From contig NZ_DATNPA010000715.1 in NCBI RefSeq assembly GCF_036703385.1, positions 1 to 8,515 of the forward strand: a stretch of 8,515 bases of DNA. Reading direction: 5' to 3'. This document shows positions 5,531 through 8,515 of this stretch, one piece after another. Made by a program: the position numbers and the translations under genes. Within the stretch, counting starts at the first letter, position 1; each line of letters opens with the position of its first letter. The DNA comes from Allocoleopsis sp036703385 (GTDB lineage Bacteria; Cyanobacteriota; Cyanobacteriia; Cyanobacteriales; Coleofasciculaceae). Below the pieces are notes generated by a model that was not told where the DNA came from, searched no databases, and saw only the letters and a program-made list of their open reading frames with translations.

Positions 5531-5557
5531 TATAGTACCCAACTGTAAGAGAGAGAA
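5531..5557 (+). promoter_or_regulatory. candidate -10 box and purine-rich RBS of the ferredoxin gene
   Basis: TATAGT (5531-5536) is a good -10 match, but the sequence about 17 nt upstream falls within the heptad repeat and gives no -35. The purine tract AAGAGAGAGAA (5547-5557) lies just before the GTG at 5562 and supports that start. Confidence 0.35.
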
Positions 5558-5561
5558 TACT

Positions 5562-5786
5562 GTGCCACATACAATTGTTACCAATACTTGTGAAGGTGTT
5601 GCGGATTGCGTTGATGCTTGCCCTGTTGCTTGTATTCACGAAGGGCCGGGGAAAAATGTCAAGGGTACGGACTGGTACTGGATTGACTTTGCGACCTGTA
5701 TTGACTGCGGCATCTGCGTCCAAGTCTGCCCAGTAGAAGGCGCGATCGTGCCGGAAGAACGTCCGGATTTGCAACAGACTCCTTGA
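5562..5786 (+). CDS. small bacterial-type ferredoxin, probably [3Fe-4S][4Fe-4S]
   Basis: The 74-aa electron carrier starts at GTG 5562, giving MPHTIVTNTCEGVADC; the longer frame from 5463 begins at a TTG and adds a low-complexity stretch from the heptad repeat. Cysteines are at 10, 16, 20, 24, 46, 49, 52 and 56. The second motif C46-x2-C-x2-C-x3-CP is canonical. The first reads C10-x5-C16-x3-C20-P and lacks the usual CxxC, as in Azotobacter FdI-type 7Fe ferredoxins. By that comparison C10, C16 and C56 would hold a [3Fe-4S] cluster; C20, C46, C49 and C52 a [4Fe-4S] cluster; and C24 would be free. The region C24-I-H-E-G-P-G also fits that family. From memory, Synechocystis Fed8 (Ssr3184) is of similar size. 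The partner is unknown. It appears to be its own transcription unit, 213 nt after hisZ. Confidence 0.92.
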   Translation: MPHTIVTNTCEGVADCVDACPVACIHEGPGKNVKGTDWYWIDFATCIDCGICVQVCPVEGAIVPEERPDLQQTP

Positions 5787-5837
5787 TGTTAAACGACTAA
5801 GGAACGTGGATTAAAGAACTTACAAAATTGGTAATCT

Positions 5838-5866
5838 GTAAGGGCATGGCAATGCCATGCCCCTAC
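5838..5866. repeat. palindromic repeat GGGCATGGC-AAT-GCCATGCCC with GTA/TAC flanks
   Basis: A 9-bp GC-rich perfect stem (5842-5850 with 5854-5862) and 3-nt loop is extended by GTA/TAC after one mismatch. The form GTAxGGGCATGGC...GCCATGCCCxTAC resembles small dispersed palindromes common in cyanobacterial intergenic DNA. It lies 51 nt after the ferredoxin stop and could also stop transcription, but no T-run follows. Confidence 0.6.
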
Positions 5867-5955
5867 GCAGGAAATTGAAGGTTAATCAATCCTCAATCAT
5901 AAGGGAGGTTGCAAGTGCGATCGCAGGGAATGCTAAGCTAAAAGCAAAGAGCAGA

Positions 5956-5978
5956 CTAGTACAAAGCTGATGTACTAG
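5956..5978. repeat. 8-bp perfect hairpin
   Basis: CTAGTACA (5956-5963) and TGTACTAG (5971-5978) form a perfect 8-bp inverted repeat around a 7-nt loop. The function is unknown. Confidence 0.45.
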
Positions 5979-6047
5979 CTTGTTCATGGGGGTATTTATC
6001 CAGATAGATCACTTTGATGGCTGATACCATAGCTGGCTCTTGGCTGG

Positions 6048-6074
6048 GTGTGTAAAAAATGATTTTTAACACAC
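6048..6074. promoter_or_regulatory. 27-nt near-perfect inverted repeat (candidate operator)
   Basis: GTGTGT (6048-6053) pairs with ACACAC (6069-6074 with one A offset), followed inward by an A-A mismatch and AAAAA/TTTTT, around a 3-nt TGA centre: 11 of 12 positions are complementary. It lies about 265 nt upstream of the kinase start. The GTGT...ACAC half-sites are typical of dimeric regulator targets, but no regulator is assigned. A weak terminator is the alternative. Confidence 0.4.
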
Positions 6075-6148
6075 GGCTCAAACAACAAAGGATTTATCGC
6101 AAACAGGAAGCGATCGCCTCGCTGAAAATGTATTAAATTTATTGGTAA

Positions 6149-6202
6149 CGTCTGACGGCAAGGCTGTCTAGGACAGAGCGCGAACCTCCGTTGGGAGACG
6201 CT
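6149..6202. repeat. run of three adjacent small stem-loops
   Basis: CGTC-T-GACG (6149-6157), CTGTC-TAG-GACAG (6164-6176) and, directly adjoining, AGCG...CTCC-GTTG-GGAG...CGCT (6177-6202). The last resembles degenerate copies of the short GC-rich palindromes scattered through cyanobacterial genomes. It may be the remains of a repeat or part of a structured leader. Confidence 0.35.
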
Positions 6203-6338
6203 TTGATAACTTAGATGAAGACTTGTTGAACAAACCGTAAATCAAAGAATTTTCTTCAGGAGCAAACGGGCTCTCTTGAGGCGACGTTAGACAATAGAAG
6301 AGGGCAAAATAAATACAAAGCTTGCATCTTCCTTTACC

Positions 6339-7769
6339 ATGAGCTACTGCCTCAACCTCGACTGTTCCAAGCCCCAGAATCCTGATGATGCAAAGTTTTG
6401 TCTAACTTGTGGCACAAAGTTACTACTGAAAGACCGTTACCGAGCGACCGAACCTCTCGGTAAAGGTGGATATAGCAGAACTTATGCCGCAGTAGATCAA
6501 GACCGCCTCAACCATCCTTGCGTGATTAAGCTATTTATGATGCCCCCTGATCAAGATCGGAAGGCAACAGAATTGTTTAATCAGGAAGCCGTGCGACTCT
6601 ATGAACTAGGCAAACACGATAAAATTCCCGAATTCTATGCCCATTTTGAACAAGACAATCGTTTGTATTTGCTGCAAGAGTTTATTGATGGGCAGACATT
6701 ATTTGATGAATTAGAGGATAGAGTCACATCGAAAGCTACCCTTTACCAAGAAAGTGAGATTCGGACTATTTTGACCGATCTGCTGCCGGTTCTTAATTTT
6801 ATTCATGAGCAAGGCGTCATTCATCGGGATATCAAACCCGCGAATATCATTCGTCGTCGCCGTGACAACAAACTGATATTGATTGATTTTGGGGTGGCTA
6901 AACAAGCAACAGTTGAAGCTTTAGTTAAACAGGGAACAATGATCGGTACACTGGGATATGCCCCAGCTGAACAACTTCAGTTTGGCGAAGCCTATCCTGC
7001 CAGCGATTTATACGCACTGGGTGCAACTTGCATTCATTTGTTGACGGGGATACACCCTTTTAACCTCTATAATTCCCTGGCAGGCTGCTGGTTATGGTGG
7101 GAAAAGTTACCTGATGGTACAACGATTAGCCCTCAGCTCAAGGAAATTTTAGATAAACTCCTCCAGGTTTTGGTTAAAGACCGTTATCAAGCGGTTAATG
7201 AGGTGCTACAAGAGCTGATTCCTTGTGGGTTGGCTACAGTTGCTCATTCTTCTCAAAGTGAGGTTGAGGTGCCTTTGGAATCAGAAAAAGGCATTGATTA
7301 CACACGATTACGAGACTTACTCGCGGCTGGAAATTGGAAAGAAGCGGATACAGAAACCCGTCAAAAAATGCTGGAAGTCATGGAACAACAGCATCGCGGC
7401 TATCTGGATAATGAAGATATCGAAAATTTTCCCTGTCAAGACCTGCGCACCCTTGATCGGCTGTGGGTACACTACAGCCATGAGCGCTTTGGCTTGAGCG
7501 TGCAAAAGAGAATCTGGATAGAGGAAGGTGGCAAACCTGGAGTCTATAACTTACTCGTTCATCAAAAGTTTAGCGATCGCGTCGGCTGGCGTGTAAATGA
7601 CAACTGGAAATTCTATACTGACTTGACCTTCTCTTTAAATGCGGCTGTTGGGCATCTACCCTTGGGGCTGAGTATAGGATGGGGAGATGGAGCTATTGAA
7701 TTAGTTGGAGTGGAGGGAGCTGTTGAGGTGGATTGTCTCTTTTCTCGTGTAGAAATTTGTGAATTTTAG
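6339..7769 (+). CDS. zinc-ribbon serine/threonine protein kinase fused to a GUN4 domain
   Basis: The 476-aa protein starts with a four-cysteine zinc-ribbon (Cys4, Cys9, Cys21, Cys24). A Hanks-type kinase domain (about 34-295) follows with all key residues: Gly-rich loop LGKGGYSRTY (40-49), Lys64 in VIK, helix-C Glu83, HRDIKPAN (162-169, catalytic Asp164), DFG (183-185), APAEQ (208-212) and Asp223. After a short linker comes a GUN4 domain (about 319-470): DYTRLRDLLAAGNWKEAD, the region around LDRLWVHYSHERFG, and SLNAAVGHLP. Stand-alone GUN4 binds protoporphyrin IX and Mg-protoporphyrin and stimulates Mg-chelatase, so the fusion suggests a kinase that senses a tetrapyrrole or similar ligand; that is inference. 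No transmembrane segment is seen, so it should be cytosolic. No Shine-Dalgarno precedes the ATG; the start is fixed by the MSYCLN zinc-ribbon. Such fusions are known in cyanobacteria. Confidence 0.95.
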   Translation: MSYCLNLDCSKPQNPDDAKFCLTCGTKLLLKDRYRATEPLGKGGYSRTYAAVDQDRLNHPCVIKLFMMPPDQDRKATELFNQEAVRLYELGKHDKIPEFYAHFEQDNRLYLLQEFIDGQTLFDELEDRVTSKATLYQESEIRTILTDLLPVLNFIHEQGVIHRDIKPANIIRRRRDNKLILIDFGVAKQATVEALVKQGTMIGTLGYAPAEQLQFGEAYPASDLYALGATCIHLLTGIHPFNLYNSLAGCWLWWEKLPDGTTISPQLKEILDKLLQVLVKDRYQAVNEVLQELIPCGLATVAHSSQSEVEVPLESEKGIDYTRLRDLLAAGNWKEADTETRQKMLEVMEQQHRGYLDNEDIENFPCQDLRTLDRLWVHYSHERFGLSVQKRIWIEEGGKPGVYNLLVHQKFSDRVGWRVNDNWKFYTDLTFSLNAAVGHLPLGLSIGWGDGAIELVGVEGAVEVDCLFSRVEICEF

Positions 7770-7818
7770 TTTACAAAAAAAATCTTAAATGAAAATAGGC
7801 AGAAGCAAACTACAAGCC

Positions 7819-7836
7819 ACAAATAATACAAATAAT
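7819..7836. repeat. 9-bp perfect tandem duplication
   Basis: ACAAATAAT occurs twice in succession (7819-7827, 7828-7836) in the AT-rich 83-nt spacer between the kinase and Uma2 genes, just before the Uma2 ribosome-binding site. Confidence 0.5.
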
Positions 7837-7852
7837 AGTAAGAGGAACTGCC

Positions 7853-8458
7853 ATGACCTACACCCCCACGAAACCCCTCACCTTCGATGAATTCATTGCC
7901 CAGTACGGCGATGACTTTCGCTACGAATTAGCCGATGGAGAAGTCATTGATATGGAACCGACAGGTCCCCACGAAACTGTTGGCGGCAAACTCGCCATCC
8001 AAATCGGTATTGCGATTACAAATGCTCGGCTCCCCTGGTTTATTCCCCGCACTTGCCTCATTCAGCCCCTTGCCGATGTTGCCACCGCTCGCCGCCCCGA
8101 CATTGTAGTTCTCGATGAAACCCTGTTGCCTAGCGAACCTCTATGGCAGCGAGAACCCGTTATTACCTTGGGTCGCTCTATCAAGCTGGTAGTAGAAGTG
8201 GTCAGCACCAACTGGGAAACTGATTATGCCCGCAAAGTTGAAGAATACGCACTGCTCGGCATCCCTGAATATTGGATTGTCGATTTTCAAGGGAAAGGAG
8301 GAACTGCCTTTATTGGCAAACCCAAACAACCCACCTTTACGGTCTGTCAACTGGATGGAGACGAGTATCGTCAGCAACAGTATAGATTGGGACAAGCGAT
8401 CGCATCACCCCTCTTCCCCACTTTACAACTACGATTAGACGACGTTCTTCCTCGATAA
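7853..8458 (+). CDS. Uma2-family (DUF820) PD-(D/E)XK nuclease-like protein
   Basis: The 201-aa protein has the Uma2 pattern: an N-terminal helix with LTFDEFIAQY, RYELADGEVIDME (23-35, Glu25), the core strands RRPDIVVLDE (80-89, Asp83) and KLVVEVVSTN (111-120, Glu115), then DYARKVEEYALLGIPEYWIVD (Lys128 in the helix). Asp83, Glu115 and Lys128 fit a restriction-endonuclease-like active site, so the fold is probably intact and potentially active. The family is greatly expanded in cyanobacteria and its biological role is unknown; no methyltransferase or antitoxin is next to it. AGAGGAA (7841-7847) gives a good Shine-Dalgarno 6 nt before the ATG. It follows the kinase by 83 nt on the same strand, and its 3' end is 3 nt from a convergent WD40 gene. 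Confidence 0.93.
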   Translation: MTYTPTKPLTFDEFIAQYGDDFRYELADGEVIDMEPTGPHETVGGKLAIQIGIAITNARLPWFIPRTCLIQPLADVATARRPDIVVLDETLLPSEPLWQREPVITLGRSIKLVVEVVSTNWETDYARKVEEYALLGIPEYWIVDFQGKGGTAFIGKPKQPTFTVCQLDGDEYRQQQYRLGQAIASPLFPTLQLRLDDVLPR

Positions 8459-8461
8459 TTT

Positions 8462-8515
8462 TCACGATAATTTCTGTCGATGCCAAAGCTTAATCGTCTT
8501 GTCCTTGCTCCCGCT
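8462..8515 (-). CDS. WD40-repeat protein, extreme C-terminus (partial)
   Basis: Read on the minus strand from the window edge, 17 codons encode SGSKDKTIKLWHRQKLS, followed by TGA (8464-8462). SGSxDKTIKLW is the hallmark end of a WD40 beta-propeller blade, so this is almost certainly the last blade of a WD-repeat protein whose body lies beyond the window. In cyanobacteria such proteins are often large and may carry kinase, NACHT/NB-ARC, caspase-like or other effector domains upstream; none can be seen here. The stop lies 3 nt from the stop of the convergent Uma2 gene, so the two transcripts must overlap or end within each other. Confidence 0.8.
   Translation of the reverse strand, partial: SGSKDKTIKLWHRQKLS

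Larger units (their letters stand above)
5787..6338. other. 552-nt gap without a gene, rich in palindromes
   Basis: No reading frame here looks coding. It contains two HIP1 octamers (5917-5924, 6110-6117), a dispersed-type palindrome (5838-5866), an 8-bp hairpin (5956-5978), a 27-nt operator-like inverted repeat (6048-6074) and a run of small stem-loops (6149-6202). A very weak promoter candidate for the kinase is TTAGAC (6287-6292) with TAAATA 17 nt further. I do not recognise tmRNA, RNase P RNA, SRP RNA or Yfr1 in it; an unrecognised small RNA is possible. Confidence 0.5.
302..8403. repeat. HIP1 octamer GCGATCGC, eleven dispersed copies
   Basis: Copies start at 302, 350, 498, 1618, 4451, 4625, 4677, 5917, 6110, 7573 and 8396. 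They lie both within genes (EamA, nuclease, hisZ x3, kinase, Uma2) and between them. Chance expectation for an 8-mer in 8.5 kb is well under one. This is the highly iterated palindrome typical of many cyanobacteria. None is found from 1626 to 4450. Confidence 0.95.

Noticed and set aside
5463..5561. Longer start of the small ferredoxin
   Set aside because: It begins at TTG, translates the heptad repeat and adds a stretch absent from the family pattern; GTG 5562 gives the expected MPHTIVT start.
6339..8515. A kinase-Uma2-WD40 defence or signalling operon
   Set aside because: The WD40 gene is on the opposite strand and only its end is visible. Uma2 has its own RBS and a spacer, and no known defence signature is present.

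Overview
The window looks like chromosomal DNA of a cyanobacterium, probably a filamentous one. Reasons: eleven copies of the cyanobacterial HIP1 octamer GCGATCGC; a short heptanucleotide tandem repeat of the TTGCCTT type; and a gene set typical of that phylum (plant-type [2Fe-2S] ferredoxin with a C-terminal extension, HisZ, a zinc-ribbon Ser/Thr kinase fused to GUN4, Uma2). The assignment comes from gene content and repeats, not from a marker gene.

Left part (1-1753): the 3' end of an EamA-type transporter gene, then a 172-bp gene-free inverted-repeat structure (342-513), then tRNA-Ser(GGA) on the minus strand. Divergent from the tRNA is a 122-aa [2Fe-2S] ferredoxin. A staphylococcal-nuclease-like lipoprotein follows. 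Its TTG start is chosen from a very strong Shine-Dalgarno, which lies inside a predicted hairpin.

Middle part (2023-5786): an inositol-monophosphatase-family phosphatase, a J-domain/TPR protein, and hisZ only 8 nt after it. Then comes a gap with small hairpins and a heptad repeat, and a 74-aa ferredoxin with GTG start whose cysteine spacing fits a [3Fe-4S][4Fe-4S] protein. From memory, ferredoxin Fed2, an IMPase-family gene and a DnaJ-like gene are also neighbours in Synechocystis 6803, which would make this a conserved neighbourhood.

Right part (5787-8515): a 552-nt gap with no credible gene but several separate palindromes, then a 476-aa zinc-ribbon/kinase/GUN4 protein, a Uma2-family nuclease-like protein, and on the minus strand the last 17 codons of a WD40-repeat protein reaching the window edge.

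I did not find a convincing undescribed multi-gene system. The genes are mostly housekeeping or well-known cyanobacterial families. The items most worth checking are the 342-513 inverted-repeat element, the hairpin that sequesters the nuclease ribosome-binding site, the kinase-GUN4 fusion, the IMPase/hisZ proximity, and the palindromes upstream of the kinase.
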